From: a virus
Length of the DNA: 64,000 nucleotides
Reading direction: 5' to 3' (one strand)
Virus record (IMG/VR): IMGVR_UViG_3300030616_000016
Span: 1 to 64,000 of that record
Each line of letters opens with the position of its first letter. Positions within the stretch are counted from its first letter, which is position 1. The translations under genes and the position numbers were made by a program. The notes under the pieces are model-generated. The model was given only the letters and a program-made list of their open reading frames with translations, was not told the DNA's origin and ran no database searches. Shown in pieces: positions 56,711 through 64,000 of the stretch.

Positions 56711-57610
56711 TTACTGCTCCTCGCCACTCCACAACTTCTGGCCATCATATCCATCCCAGCATTTGCTAGAATATTTGCAGTAGCGGCATCGCCAATCGCC
56801 CTTGTCAACAAACCTTCCTTCTTTGGCTTTGGCTGTATCATCTTTGCTTAAATCACCAGCCTCTGCCAGTGCCAATAGTTTCTCTTTATTATATTGTATC
56901 ACATAATCGCGCGGAGGCAACTCATTTGCATTAACATATCCCCAAAATTTGCTAAATCTATCTTTAATTCCTTGAATCTTGAGATCGGGATAGTGTATAT
57001 AAGTGCCGCCTATACCAGATTTTATACATGCATGTTTGTCTTCGCCTTCGAACTTTATTGTATGTTCATTATATTCACCATTATCTCTTGCTATATAAAA
57101 CAGCTTCCATAATTCCATACCAAATTGACTAAAGAAGTCTAGATATATTAATGACTGTAACACATGGTCTTGTTTAGGTTCTAACACACCTCTCTGCGGT
57201 ATGATTACAAGTTTCTTACCATGATAGCCCCATACACTCTTAATTTCTACTCCGATTTTATTATCGGTTTCATCATCAGCTACTATCGCATCAATGCGAC
57301 CGTGGATTCTATATTCTGGAATCCATATATCTGTCTCAATTGCATCTATAATCCTTGCTTCTGTAAGGACTTCTGTTACCAGCTCATGCATTTTATCGCC
57401 CATGCGAAACTTCATTTGTTGCATTGGTGTGGTGCGCTCTGTTGGCTCTTCGCCTGTAATCCGGTAGTATTCTGATCTTAAACATCCACCTACAATACTT
57501 CCGTCACTTAACTCTATTGAAGCAGCTGAAGGATGAGCCGTAAGCCTGGGCCTGATACTTGGAATTGTTGGGTTACATAGCTGTTCGTCCATTATGTCAG
57601 TCAAATTCAT
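56711..57610 (-). CDS. Cas4/RecB-like PD-(D/E)XK nuclease
   Basis: 299 residues. One N-terminal Cys (GGCLRSEYYRITG), the nuclease core HGRIDAIVADDETDNKIGVEIKSVWG (G-x-x-D...E-x-K), HVLQSLIYLDFF (Q-x-x-x-Y motif) and C-terminal CRYCKYSSKCW, giving four Cys for an iron-sulfur cluster as in Cas4/AddB. Neighbouring genes are primase-helicase and coiled-coil proteins, so a replication or recombination exonuclease is more likely than CRISPR adaptation, which is absent here. Confidence 0.82.
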   Translation of the reverse strand: MNLTDIMDEQLCNPTIPSIRPRLTAHPSAASIELSDGSIVGGCLRSEYYRITGEEPTERTTPMQQMKFRMGDKMHELVTEVLTEARIIDAIETDIWIPEYRIHGRIDAIVADDETDNKIGVEIKSVWGYHGKKLVIIPQRGVLEPKQDHVLQSLIYLDFFSQFGMELWKLFYIARDNGEYNEHTIKFEGEDKHACIKSGIGGTYIHYPDLKIQGIKDRFSKFWGYVNANELPPRDYVIQYNKEKLLALAEAGDLSKDDTAKAKEGRFVDKGDWRCRYCKYSSKCWDGYDGQKLWSGEEQ

Positions 57611-57893
57611 CGTCTAACTCCATTTCATCATCTAATTGTTCATTGTTTATTTCATCTGCCTGCAGCTCTGCTTCTGCTTCATAACTCATCACTTCTTCCA
57701 ATTCACTGATCTTTCTATTTGCTTTTCTTAACTCGTTGGTAAGCTTAATGTTAAGTATGTTTGCTTTCTTTAGATCAGCTTTTAAACGGTTAATTTCATT
57801 GCTGTTAGAAGATATAGGATTCTTTTTCTTCTTTACAATCTCTATGTCCTTAACCAAGTTTGGAAATAGTTCTTCTATCGGAACGTTTTGCAT
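57597..57893 (-). CDS. acidic coiled-coil protein
   Basis: 98 residues. Heptad-rich NEINRLKADLKKANILNIKLTNELRKANRKISELEEVM followed by a strongly acidic tail (DEINNEQLDDEMELDDEFD). Overlaps the primase-helicase gene by 44 bp and the nuclease by 14 bp. Possible replication accessory or scaffold. Confidence 0.6.
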   Translation of the reverse strand: MQNVPIEELFPNLVKDIEIVKKKKNPISSNSNEINRLKADLKKANILNIKLTNELRKANRKISELEEVMSYEAEAELQADEINNEQLDDEMELDDEFD

Positions 57894-60258
57894 GTCTCCT
57901 CGCTTTTGCCTCTGTTGTCTCGAACATTTCGCCAGTATATGGATTCATCTCTAGATAGATAGTTGTTTCATCGCCGGTATGTTTGTTCTTGGCAATATTT
58001 GCTTCAAAAACAGGCATCTTCATTATTGAAGATTTTTCTTGTAGCCAATATACACTAGATCTATCTCTTAATTCATGTACTTCATTGTAACCAAGAATAA
58101 TTGATGTACAATCATACTCAATTGCACCTGTCTCAAGAATGTCTCTTAACACAGGACGCATTCCATCTAGTGTTTTACACAGCTCAAGAGTACAAATCAT
58201 TGTGAAATCTTCAGATACAACATCATTCTTAATCCTTCCAGACAGTTCTTTATACTTAGTTCTTTCACTATCTCCAACAGAGTCTGAGAGTTTATGTAAA
58301 TTGTCTAAGAATGCTACGATATGTCGTGAAGGATCTAATGTTTTAATGTATCTGATTGTCTCAACCATTTGACTATATAATGAACAAGTACTTGCATCAA
58401 ATATATATAGCCGGCGTTTGCTTGTTAAATCAACGAACTTGTTTTGTGCATTAACCACTCTATTAAAATCATTAATATCAGTAAGGTATTTTCTGGGGAA
58501 TTTAATATGTTTAGATGGAATACCAGAATCAATTCCTAAAAGCCTAGGTATAAATTGCATCTTTGAATCATCAATAGTGAATACTACTATTGTAAGATTC
58601 TCATTTTCTTCTATGGTTGCCATCTTCCATACAAGATTTGCAAAGAAAGTAGTTTTACCCATAGATGGAGATGCTGCCAAGCCTATATAGCCATGTCTTT
58701 TAGGGATTCCGTCATATGTTTCATTGATAAGATCGAATCCGGTGTCCCAACCATCCAGTTTCTTTTCTGGATCTTTGCTTTCCCACTCTCTAAATATTTG
58801 TCCTGCTTCTTCAAGATGAGATTCTATGTTGACAATATCTTCGCTATTCTGTTTGTCGACATTTCTAATCTGGTCCATAGCAGAAGCAAGTGTGATATTT
58901 GGATCTTGTTTATGATGTATAATATCACGATATGCTTCTTGGACAATGTTGGTCTTCTTTGCTGTAAGGGCCGCCTCTTTCTTATCGGCATAATTTATTA
59001 CCTCTCTCAGAATTAAGCCTTCCATTATACCTGTAGCTTTTGACAAGATTTTTATATCATGATTCCATTTGCTAGGTCTAATGCTTCTAGCTATGTGAGG
59101 AATCATTTCCTCACATACTTCTTCTGGCTCTTTATTTTCTGAGAGATATCTTAGCAGCCAATCAAAGCTCTTTTCAACAGGCAACCCAAGAAACGCTTCT
59201 TTACCATTACATCTTATAAAAGCATCTGGGTCACTATTCTCTTTACTAGAACCTTCTGGTAAGTGTACAAGCTGTATAACGATATCACTTAATAAGGTAG
59301 AGATATCTTTTAACTTATCATATGTGGCTCGTTTGCCACCTTTGTCAGCATCAAAGCATAATCTAACGCATTTGAACCCCATGCCTTCAAGCTTAGTAAA
59401 CTGTTGTTTTGTTAAACTTACACCGCCTATAGCAACTGCATTATATATACCATGCTGGTATGCTGTAACCGCGTCTGCATATCCTTCAAATATATACAAG
59501 GGTTCTTCAATATGTTTTCTTGCTAAATGTAGTCCATATAGATAATTACTTTTATCATATATTTCTTTAGACAGATTATAATATTTGGGAAATGGATTTT
59601 TCTCTCCATCTTTGTATCGAAGATCCCTTGCTGCAAATGACACAGTAGATCCATTCTCATCTTTGAGAGAGAATGTAAGCTTGCGTCCGCCAAATATATT
59701 TTTGCCTAGATGTTTAGAATCTTGACTAGAAGGATAAAACTCTTTGTAAAAGTTATTTTTAAAGTCGTTATGAGATATAGTACCTATACCTAAGTCTTCA
59801 CAAAGCTGTGCTGACCAACCTCTTTCTTCACCATATCTGGTTGATCCAAATTCATTTAAGATTTTAGTAGCACCATTAAACAAAGTTTTGTGTTTTAAAT
59901 TTTTAATTTCTTGTTCGGTAAAGTTAACATCATTCTCAAAAGGTATGCCAAATTCTTTGGCTAGGAAGTATATATTTTCTGTTATAAATTCTTTACCATA
60001 CAGAGGTTTATTGTCTAAGAGATGCGCTGCTGTAAAGATATCCCCATGTGCATTACATAAATGACAATACCATCTGGTCTGTTCTTTATCAGCGAATCTG
60101 CAGTTGTAATTACCAGGAGTATCCTTGTGCTCAGGAACATTGATGCACTGAAACTTATTTTGTTCGGTCAGCCTTCTTCCAAATCTTTTGATATACTCAT
60201 ACAGCTTAGGTCGTATCTTTTCTTTTAGAGCTTCAATTTTATCTATTGCTGCTGACAT
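57850..60258 (-). CDS. primase-helicase fusion (DnaG-DnaB type)
   Basis: 802 residues, AGGAGAAAGG site. N-terminal CHC2-like zinc region (CINVPEH...CRFADK...WYCHLCNAHGDIFTAAHLL), TOPRIM centre with LYIFEGYADAVTAYQHG and LCFDADKGGKRA, then a RecA-like helicase with Walker A ASPSMGKTTFFANL, VVFTIDDSK and IVAFLDNLHKLS (Walker B region). Comparable with T7 gp4: primes and unwinds at the phage replication fork. Confidence 0.9.
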   Translation of the reverse strand: MSAAIDKIEALKEKIRPKLYEYIKRFGRRLTEQNKFQCINVPEHKDTPGNYNCRFADKEQTRWYCHLCNAHGDIFTAAHLLDNKPLYGKEFITENIYFLAKEFGIPFENDVNFTEQEIKNLKHKTLFNGATKILNEFGSTRYGEERGWSAQLCEDLGIGTISHNDFKNNFYKEFYPSSQDSKHLGKNIFGGRKLTFSLKDENGSTVSFAARDLRYKDGEKNPFPKYYNLSKEIYDKSNYLYGLHLARKHIEEPLYIFEGYADAVTAYQHGIYNAVAIGGVSLTKQQFTKLEGMGFKCVRLCFDADKGGKRATYDKLKDISTLLSDIVIQLVHLPEGSSKENSDPDAFIRCNGKEAFLGLPVEKSFDWLLRYLSENKEPEEVCEEMIPHIARSIRPSKWNHDIKILSKATGIMEGLILREVINYADKKEAALTAKKTNIVQEAYRDIIHHKQDPNITLASAMDQIRNVDKQNSEDIVNIESHLEEAGQIFREWESKDPEKKLDGWDTGFDLINETYDGIPKRHGYIGLAASPSMGKTTFFANLVWKMATIEENENLTIVVFTIDDSKMQFIPRLLGIDSGIPSKHIKFPRKYLTDINDFNRVVNAQNKFVDLTSKRRLYIFDASTCSLYSQMVETIRYIKTLDPSRHIVAFLDNLHKLSDSVGDSERTKYKELSGRIKNDVVSEDFTMICTLELCKTLDGMRPVLRDILETGAIEYDCTSIILGYNEVHELRDRSSVYWLQEKSSIMKMPVFEANIAKNKHTGDETTIYLEMNPYTGEMFETTEAKARRHAKRSDRRTISKLG

Positions 60259-60467
60259 TTACCTTTCTCCTGGTAGTATCTCATGTTGTATTGTCTTACC
60301 TTCTCTTTATTTGCACGCTTCCAAGCAGCTGAGGTTACATTCATCTTTGCTTTTACACCAGGCCTAGTTTTATAGTCTTCTTTCATATAGCAACTATCAC
60401 ACTTGCCATTTCTACGGCGAATATTCTTTAATTGGTTACAACTTGTACAAATTTTTACTGTTGCCAT
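60243..60467 (-). CDS. small zinc-finger protein
   Basis: 74 residues. CTSCNQLKNIRRRNGKCDSC is a four-Cys zinc module resembling the beginning of HNH-type phage proteins, followed by a basic helix (KAKMNVTSAAWKRANKEKVRQYNMRYYQEK). It overlaps the primase-helicase start by 16 bp. May bind nucleic acid. Confidence 0.65.
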   Translation of the reverse strand: MATVKICTSCNQLKNIRRRNGKCDSCYMKEDYKTRPGVKAKMNVTSAAWKRANKEKVRQYNMRYYQEKGKCQQQ

Positions 60468-60489
60468 ATTAGTATTTTGATGTTATAAT
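60461..60489 (+). promoter_or_regulatory. promoter of the plus-strand nuclease gene
   Basis: TTGCCA (60461-60466), 17-bp spacer, TATAAT (60484-60489). Only 9 bp to the ATG, so the message is probably leaderless. The -35 overlaps the start of the divergent gene at 60467. Confidence 0.65.
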
Positions 60490-60498
60490 AATATTATT

Positions 60499-61296
60499 AT
60501 GAAAACAAATATTAAACAGCTAGACCAAGCGATGCTATGCCCGTCTTATGTAGAACTCTCTAAACAATATTCTCCAATGAATCTTGAAAGTACTGGCTAT
60601 AATTCTAGAGCTGCAGAAATTATTGATATATATTACAGTCGATTTATAGGTGCTACTAATTTTAAGAAAACTAGAATCAGACAAATGTTTTCGGAGTTGG
60701 TTGATGAACATTACTTGAAGCATGGTGGAGATATAAATAAAATAGACGCCGAGAAACTTTTGTTTGACGAGTTTATCAATTGCTGTTTCAAACGAGTTGA
60801 TAACAACTCGGAAGTAATGACAAAAGTACCTATAGAAATGAGCGTTGACTATAATCATATTATTTATGGTACAATAGATGCAATTGTTGATAAAATAAAA
60901 AGACCGAGAACACTCAGCATAATATTATATGAACACAAGCCTTTATATCCAATAGGACGTGAGAGTACATCTAGTATGACTCTAAAATTTATTAAGTCAT
61001 GTCTTATGGATATATATAACTTCGAGTCTTTGTCTAGAAGCAATTTTGTCATTTATAGCTTCTCTCCGCCAAGTGTAAGAATTATTAAAATGTCTTCTGT
61101 GAGCCTCAGAAATTTTAGAAACATAGCAGGAAGAATTGCAACCTCTATTGAGATTGGGTTACTGTATCCTCATCCTGGTCATCATTGTTATACGTGTGAT
61201 ATGCGAAATCGTTGCATGTATCGGATCCACCGCTCAGCTTCTGAGTCAGATGGTCAGCAGGACGGAAACGAACTCTTAAAGTTTCTGGAAGCTTAA
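60499..61296 (+). CDS. second PD-(D/E)XK (Cas4-like) nuclease
   Basis: 265 residues. Early Cys (MLCPSYVE), IYGTIDAIVDKIKRPRTLSIILYEHK (G-x-x-D...E-x-K) and C-terminal CYTCDMRNRCMY: the same four-Cys layout as the nuclease at 56711, but on the opposite strand and of lower sequence similarity. Its last ~50 codons overlap the HU-like gene on the other strand by 152 bp. No Shine-Dalgarno. Confidence 0.7.
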   Translation: MKTNIKQLDQAMLCPSYVELSKQYSPMNLESTGYNSRAAEIIDIYYSRFIGATNFKKTRIRQMFSELVDEHYLKHGGDINKIDAEKLLFDEFINCCFKRVDNNSEVMTKVPIEMSVDYNHIIYGTIDAIVDKIKRPRTLSIILYEHKPLYPIGRESTSSMTLKFIKSCLMDIYNFESLSRSNFVIYSFSPPSVRIIKMSSVSLRNFRNIAGRIATSIEIGLLYPHPGHHCYTCDMRNRCMYRIHRSASESDGQQDGNELLKFLEA

Positions 61297-61504
61297 GTAT
61301 CCTACCTCTTTGCATATCATATCCTACTTTACCTGCTTGACTGGTAATATCAAACCTGCCAAACTTGTATAGCCGAAGCTCCATACCTGAGCCCAATACA
61401 TCAAGCATTGTATCTACCATAGTGTCTATCACTTCTTTCGTATCTTTTTGTGAGACACTACATTTTCTAGATACACGTTTAATTAGTTCTGATTGAGTTA
61501 TCAT
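61145..61504 (-). CDS. HU/IHF-family DNA-binding protein
   Basis: 119 residues. MITQSELIKRVSRKCSVSQKDTKEVIDTMVDTMLDVL...MELRLYKFGRFDITSQAGKVGYDMQRGRILKLPETLRVRFRPADHL follows the HU fold (helical base, then beta-arm with G-x-F), with an acidic tail beyond the usual ~90 residues. The tail is encoded within the overlap with the convergent nuclease gene. Bends and compacts DNA. Confidence 0.85.
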   Translation of the reverse strand: MITQSELIKRVSRKCSVSQKDTKEVIDTMVDTMLDVLGSGMELRLYKFGRFDITSQAGKVGYDMQRGRILKLPETLRVRFRPADHLTQKLSGGSDTCNDFAYHTYNNDDQDEDTVTQSQ

Positions 61505-61532
61505 GCTTGCTCCGAAATTGGGACGTAGAATA

Positions 61533-61560
61533 AGTATATACTGATAAATAGTATTGTCAA
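61533..61560 (-). promoter_or_regulatory. promoter of the HU-like gene
   Basis: Minus-strand TTGACA (61555-61560), 16-bp spacer, TATACT (61533-61538). The -35 overlaps the stop of the HNH gene upstream. Confidence 0.8.
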
Positions 61561-61952
61561 GTCATTAATGATTCTTTTAATTCATCTACTTCACTCATAG
61601 TAGAGTCATATAGATCCTTAAGTGCTTGACTGATATCACTATCTGTAAAAGTTCTTACATTATTTACAAGAGTAAAAATTGTTGTGGCTCTTGCAAGAAC
61701 GACCAGCTTGTGGATCTCGTCTTCCTCAAATCCGAATTCTTCAAGATCCTTTCGTTCCAGACTACGATCAATTATTGCTTGCAATACAGTGTGATGATTT
61801 GGACATAAGACAATTTGGTTGATTGTCATGTCTGAGCCACCATCTGACTTTGAATGTATATGGTGGACATTGACGATGCATTGGGCGCCGCCCCAACCAC
61901 AGATAGAACACTTATATCCACTTCTAATTAATACTTCTTCTTTTGTCTGCAT
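61557..61952 (-). CDS. HNH-domain protein
   Basis: 131 residues. CSICGWGGAQCIVNVHHIHSKSDGGSDMTINQIVLCPNHHTVL is a full HNH/zinc core; the C-terminal half is helical. Could be a homing nuclease or a packaging-associated HNH; it is not inside another gene here. Confidence 0.85.
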   Translation of the reverse strand: MQTKEEVLIRSGYKCSICGWGGAQCIVNVHHIHSKSDGGSDMTINQIVLCPNHHTVLQAIIDRSLERKDLEEFGFEEDEIHKLVVLARATTIFTLVNNVRTFTDSDISQALKDLYDSTMSEVDELKESLMT

Positions 61953-61953
61953 G

Positions 61954-62304
61954 TTACGACTTCCGTCCCAGTATTTCGTTAATCATATCAAACTCATCAT
62001 TTGTTATAGTCCGAGGATTTAGTTCAAATAATCCAACACTCCCACATCCAAGACATCTTGGACACTGGATAGGTTTTCTGCGAATCGATCCTTTTCCATT
62101 ACACAGATTACAAGTTTGCCTATATCTGAGATTTTGATTTAAGATATGAATCGACTCATTACGTGTCCGATTTTGTGGTTTAGGAGTTGCAGAATCCGTT
62201 TTAGATTCCTTTTTAGACTCTTCTTTGCATGAGACTATGATGCTCACAAACATAAACATTGCAAATACTATAGCGATAGCTATTAAAAAACAAATACAAA
62301 TCAT
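61954..62304 (-). CDS. membrane-anchored DnaJ-type zinc-finger protein
   Basis: About 116 residues. N-terminal transmembrane segment (ICICFLIAIAIVFAMFMFVSIIV), a Lys/Glu/Ser linker, then CNLCNGKGSI...CPRCLGCGSVG, two C-x2-C-x-G-x-G repeats as in the DnaJ cysteine-rich domain. AAAGGA precedes the chosen ATG. Possible chaperone-like or redox role; unproven. Confidence 0.65.
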   Translation of the reverse strand: MICICFLIAIAIVFAMFMFVSIIVSCKEESKKESKTDSATPKPQNRTRNESIHILNQNLRYRQTCNLCNGKGSIRRKPIQCPRCLGCGSVGLFELNPRTITNDEFDMINEILGRKS

Positions 62305-62326
62305 TGTCAAATCCTTTCATAATAAG

Positions 62327-63502
62327 TTATAATTTACCGGTCATAAATTTTATTGCTTTGCCAAATGAATCAACCTTATTAAGTTCAATTACATTGGCTA
62401 CTTGGAACTCATTCCTGCCTTGTTTAGTTTTATTAGTACGTATACGTCCTCTAACAAGACATGTCTTGTTTGCTTCGCCAAGTTCTTCAAGTGTTTTCTT
62501 CAAAGATTTCTCTGCTTTTTTATATGAAACAACTGGAGCTATGCTATGTCCATCTTCCATATAAAGAATACGCCTCTTTGATTCTTCAACTATGAATAAC
62601 TGGCAGGCAACGGTTACGAACATCCAATGTTGCAATCTGCTATCTTCGCCCATAGCTACTCTAGATGCATCAGATAAAGTTTTAATATCACAATCCTTTA
62701 TCCTCTCAAGTCTTTCTTTGTTGTCATCTAGAAATGGTGCGCTTTCAGATAGACTGAAACCAAGATGATAAAGCTCTTCTTTATGATACACATTTTTATC
62801 CATAGGTTCACAGTCTAACATTTCTATATTAAATACTTCGTTCTTCTTTTCTTCGTCATTCAGAGTCTTGCGTTTCATTATCTTGTTAGACTCTTTTTTT
62901 ATGTTCTCAATATTAATGACAATCCAATTTCTATTTGGCTTACCATCTTCTGTAGTTTCAGCTATTGGATCAAAGAATCCAATCTTTGCCAAAGCATATA
63001 AGGCTGATGTATATATGGTTTTATAATTATTAATATAAGCCCATATAAACTCTGTTAGACTGTCGAATGGTCCATACTTTTTAACCAGTTCTTCAATAGC
63101 TGAGGCAGCATTGCTATTCACATAGCGTATACCATCCATGCCTACTCTTATGCCGTACCCATTCTCTAATGGCTGGCATATTTGTGAGCATCCTTCTATA
63201 CTTGGCGGTCTAACTTCAAGCCCAGCAGATGTCGCTTCTTCAATATATTTACTGACAGTAGATTTGTTGTTGGACCTGGCATTAATCATTGCGCTTATGT
63301 ATTCTTCAAGATATAAGCATTTTAGGTATGCAGTCTTATAGGTAAGATAGGCATAGCTTACACTATGTGAGTTTTTTGATATAAGACCACTAGATAAGAT
63401 ATAATTATGGGGCTCGTTTTCCATTCTAATATTATATAGTCTACGCTTACCTAGTTTTCTTATCTTATTTATCTTTACTTTCTTCAATTGCAAGTTTTGC
63501 AC
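62327..63502 (-). CDS. dnaE: DNA polymerase III alpha C-terminal part with intein C-terminal fragment
   Basis: 391 residues from a GTG at 63502. Residues 1-44 (QLKKVKINKIRKLGKRRLYNIR...NYILSSGLISKN) align well with the C-fragments of DnaE split inteins and end N before a +1 Ser. From Ser45 the polymerase continues: SHSVSYAYLTYKTAYLKCLYLEEYISAMIN (DnaE 'F-N-K-S-H-x-x-x-Y' region), then helix-hairpin-helix and C-terminal domains. An AGGAGA sequence lies ~10 nt before the GTG. The rest of the polymerase lies beyond the right edge. Confidence 0.8.
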   Translation of the reverse strand: MQNLQLKKVKINKIRKLGKRRLYNIRMENEPHNYILSSGLISKNSHSVSYAYLTYKTAYLKCLYLEEYISAMINARSNNKSTVSKYIEEATSAGLEVRPPSIEGCSQICQPLENGYGIRVGMDGIRYVNSNAASAIEELVKKYGPFDSLTEFIWAYINNYKTIYTSALYALAKIGFFDPIAETTEDGKPNRNWIVINIENIKKESNKIMKRKTLNDEEKKNEVFNIEMLDCEPMDKNVYHKEELYHLGFSLSESAPFLDDNKERLERIKDCDIKTLSDASRVAMGEDSRLQHWMFVTVACQLFIVEESKRRILYMEDGHSIAPVVSYKKAEKSLKKTLEELGEANKTCLVRGRIRTNKTKQGRNEFQVANVIELNKVDSFGKAIKFMTGKL

Positions 63503-64000
63503 GATTGAATTTTCTCCTCATACAAAATTCAGCATTATTATACATGAGTCTTAGCACTTTTGTTAAATCCCTTTCTATATACCACTCTATATAATATAAA
63601 ATACCTCTTTGCTGTGAGGGTATTTTATAATCTATATCTAGTATATGGAATAGCATATATGATATTTGTGATACAACAGATTTCGTTCCTAGAAATCTTA
63701 TGCACCATTTTTTATTAACGCTATTTCTATATAGAGTTCCATCACCATCAAAAAATCCTCTTAGCATATGTCCAAATAAATCTATTTTTATAGGAGGTAA
63801 TACTGCATCATTTGTTTTATCACTTGTAAAACCAAATCTGTAAAGATCTTCAACCATTTTTGGAGATGCTACTGTAATTCTGGACATTGGTTTTACATTG
63901 ACTTCTCTGCCTGCTATTATCTTTTTACCTCCAGGTATTTCTATTATCTTGTTATCAGTTTTCCATTGTTTTTTAACATAGTTGATTATATATCTGTCGC
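63465..64000 (-). mobile_element. LAGLIDADG part of the dnaE intein (5' end outside window)
   Basis: Frame is open from the right edge (…VKKQWKTDNKII…) and ends KLAIEESKDK at 63465. Contains GHMLRGFFDGDGTLY, a LAGLIDADG helix, and RFLGTKSVVSQISYML. It overlaps the C-terminal frame (62327-63502) by 38 bp in a different reading frame, so intein and polymerase are not one continuous ORF. Confidence 0.8.

Noticed and set aside
56711-57610. Cas4 of the CRISPR locus
   Set aside because: It is about 35 kb from the cas genes, type I-E systems normally have no Cas4, and no Cas1/Cas2 is present; replication context fits better.
61557-61952. Terminase-associated HNH packaging protein
   Set aside because: No terminase or portal gene lies beside it, so this specific role cannot be supported.

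Overview
The window looks like part of the genome of a large tailed bacteriophage (jumbo or 'huge' class). It carries tail-fibre-like and serine-rich structural genes, a tRNA cluster of roughly 27 recognisable genes, phage-type nucleotide and replication genes (dUTPase, dCMP deaminase, primase-helicase fusion, DNA polymerase III alpha), three inteins, several HNH homing endonucleases and many very small overlapping ORFs. No ribosomal protein, rRNA or cellular metabolic operon is seen. All three standard stop codons are used. Promoters are sigma70-like and Shine-Dalgarno sequences are common, so the host is an ordinary sigma70/SD bacterium, but its identity cannot be read from the window.

Layout. 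1-6.7 kb (+): virion surface genes (serine-rich proteins, fibre-like protein, a sulfotransferase-like enzyme). 6.7-12.0 kb (-): sugar-modification genes (Gfo/Idh/MocA oxidoreductase, hexapeptide acyltransferase, intein-split radical SAM enzyme, GT2 glycosyltransferase, sulfotransferase). 12.1-13.7 kb (-): zinc-ribbon proteins, HAD phosphatase, dUTPase. 13.8-22.9 kb (-): a type I-E CRISPR-Cas locus in the order array 2 - cas3 - cse1 - cse2 - cas6e - cas7e - array 1 - cas5e, with a third array upstream and no cas1 or cas2. 22.9-35.6 kb (-): tRNA cluster interleaved with tiny proteins, HNH genes and a metallo-beta-lactamase-fold hydrolase. 35.6-36.05 kb: a candidate stand-alone ncRNA with its own promoter and terminator. 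36-42.8 kb (-): glycosyltransferase, methyltransferase and sulfotransferase genes. 42.9-45.6 kb (+): small operon ending in an intein-containing actin-like ATPase. 45.6-54 kb (-): nucleotide metabolism, amidoligase, HD hydrolase, radical SAM, calcineurin-like phosphoesterase. 54-56 kb: gmd flanked on both sides by large foldback elements. 56-64 kb: lipoprotein, two Cas4-like nucleases, primase-helicase, HU protein, HNH protein and the C-terminal part of DnaE.

How it fits together. The CRISPR effector is complete (Cas3 nuclease-helicase plus all five Cascade subunits) but cannot acquire spacers with genes seen here, so it probably uses fixed spacers, for example against competing phages or host genes. 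Arrays 2 and 1 lie immediately before and inside the cas operon on the same strand, so one transcript could carry both mRNA and pre-crRNA and be cut by Cas6e. The tRNAs, replication proteins and nucleotide enzymes give the phage a semi-independent expression and replication programme. The glycan genes probably decorate virion or host surfaces.

The least explained signal is a family of four approximately 170-195 bp cloverleaf-like foldbacks (near 38.8, 54.4, 55.6 and 55.8 kb). Their long-arm loops share the sequence AATATGTATTTC while their stems differ completely. Other notable items are a tRNA-Leu gene split at its anticodon loop by an HNH-containing insert, a DnaE intein whose reading frame breaks where natural split inteins break, a uniform 16-bp promoter spacer, and a 14-bp leader motif shared by two arrays with an orphan spacer-length hairpin at one of them.
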